Part shown: piece by piece, positions 63,236-64,000 of the stretch
Numbering within the stretch: position 1 is the first letter of the stretch
Layout: every line of letters begins with the position of its first letter
DNA from: CAZYVD01 sp964651045
GTDB taxonomy: Bacteria > Zhuqueibacterota > QNDG01 > DSAB01
Assembly: GCA_964651045.1 (NCBI GenBank)
Contig: CAZYVD010000005.1
Span: 20,517-84,516 of the forward strand
Direction: 5' to 3'
DNA: 64,000 nucleotides
Program-made: the position numbers and the translations under genes
Notes under the pieces: model-generated
Database searches by the model: none
The model's input: the letters and a program-made list of their open reading frames with translations, nothing else
What the model was told of the DNA's origin: nothing

Positions 63236-64000
63236 ATGATTGAAGTTAAAAACAGAGAGGATCGCAAGATTGTCGAGAGAGTATACAGAGAGGGACAGGG
63301 TCATATATTTAGATGGTGGAAAGAGCTTTCCGAGGAGTCGAGGAATAGGCTGCTCGATCAGTTGAGGTCTATTGATTTTGATCTTCTTAACAGGTTGAAG
63401 AAAAAGTGCGATGAATTCAAAAGGGAAGAAAAGAGGGCATGCGAGATGGAGCCCGTTGATGTGATAAGAGTTCCAGAGACAGAGGAGGAGAGGAGAAGAG
63501 AGCATGAGGCCCGCACGATAGGAGAAAAGAAAATATGTGAGGGTGGCGTGTGTGCATTTCTTGTTGCAGGAGGTCAGGCAACAAGGCTTGGATTCAGTGG
63601 CCCTAAAGGGTGTTTCCCTATTGGGCCGGTTACTGGAAAGTCTCTTTTCCAGATATATGCAGAAAAGATAATGGCTGCTTCTAAAAGATATAACATACAG
63701 ATACCTTGGTACATAATGACAAGCGAGACAAATGATAGAGAAACAAGAGAATTTTTTATTAAAAACAATTTTTTTGGATTTGACAGAGAGGATATTTTTT
63801 TTGTAAAACAGAGAATGATTGCAGCACTCGATGAAAATGGAAAACTGATTCTTGACAAAAAGGATCATATATTTGTAAGCCCTAATGGCCATGGAGGATC
63901 ACTGCTTGCCCTTTATGAAAATGGTGCGCTCGAGGATATAAAGAAAAGAGGAATCGAAATAATCTCCTACTTCCAGGTCGATAATGTATTGATTAACATC
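63236..64000 (+). CDS. UDPGP-family UDP-sugar pyrophosphorylase, cut by the right edge
   Basis: 255 residues are present and the frame is open at the edge. ATG at 63236, three bases after the trmH stop, with GAGGAT as ribosome site. An N-terminal helical part (KIVERVYREGQGHIFRWW, LLDQLRSIDFDLL) is typical of eukaryote-like UDP-N-acetylhexosamine pyrophosphorylases. The nucleotide-binding loop is LVAGGQATRLGFSGPKGCFP, followed by KSLFQIYAEKI, SPNGHGGSLLAL and FQVDNVL with the catalytic Asp. It makes UDP-GlcNAc, UDP-GalNAc or UDP-glucose from the sugar-1-phosphate and UTP. The C-terminal half is absent. Confidence 0.88.
   Translation, partial: MIEVKNREDRKIVERVYREGQGHIFRWWKELSEESRNRLLDQLRSIDFDLLNRLKKKCDEFKREEKRACEMEPVDVIRVPETEEERRREHEARTIGEKKICEGGVCAFLVAGGQATRLGFSGPKGCFPIGPVTGKSLFQIYAEKIMAASKRYNIQIPWYIMTSETNDRETREFFIKNNFFGFDREDIFFVKQRMIAALDENGKLILDKKDHIFVSPNGHGGSLLALYENGALEDIKKRGIEIISYFQVDNVLINI

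Overview
The window is a gene-dense, roughly 40% G+C stretch (by eye) of a Gram-negative bacterial chromosome. It has no insertion sequence, CRISPR array, rRNA or tRNA that I can see, and no gene-free stretch over 300 bases. An outer membrane is implied by several beta-barrel proteins, lipoproteins and a DsbD. A PorV-like protein and a giant secreted protein with an FlgD-like/type IX-sorting-like C-terminus suggest the FCB superphylum or a neighbouring uncultured candidate phylum. The archaeal-type GatDE pair fits a deep, poorly sampled lineage. This placement is an inference; no phylogenetic marker was tested.

Left part. 1-5443 is a leftward operon: MoxR ATPase, secreted GH38 mannosidase, small outer-membrane protein, repetitive lipoprotein (cut by the edge). 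It is divided by back-to-back sigma70-like promoters (5486-5514 and 5537-5565) from a rightward run: MBL-fold hydrolase, two paralogous amidohydrolase lipoproteins, PAP2 phosphatase, HisC, GatE, GatD, YjbQ, ThiL, a methyltransferase, FtsE and FtsX. All genes from 5607 to the right edge are on the plus strand.

Middle. A consensus promoter at 19050-19078 precedes hrcA-grpE-dnaJ (no dnaK here). Then comes a type IV pilus/secretion-like set: a ComEA-like HhH protein, a prepilin-like protein with a striking eight-residue tryptophan periodicity, PilM-like, and PilO-like, closed by a terminator at 26251-26277. rsmD, coaD, pta and a TPR protein follow. Next is an envelope and signalling block: a 1802-residue secreted Ig-like protein, a PorV-like barrel fused to TPRs, and a 1111-residue membrane protein combining an anti-sigma-type kinase domain, sensor, PP2C phosphatase, transposase-like HTH and TPRs. 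A separately promoted STAS protein carries a related HTH tail.

Right part. Aconitase and an isocitrate dehydrogenase with a four-cysteine insertion form a short TCA unit ending in a terminator (44437-44467). A gluzincin/beta-propeller/barrel protein, DsbD, AlaX, an orphan small protein, a KamA-type radical SAM enzyme, secreted GH2 and S9 enzymes follow. An SDR / divergent GcvPA / divergent GcvPB / ATP-NAD-kinase-like cluster comes next, then a TrmH-family methyltransferase and a UDP-sugar pyrophosphorylase cut by the right edge.

The best candidates for undescribed biology are the HTH-tailed partner-switching pair (36994-41075), the octad-Trp pseudopilin (22226-24136), the Cys4 insertion in isocitrate dehydrogenase, the divergent GcvP cluster and the bacterial GatDE.
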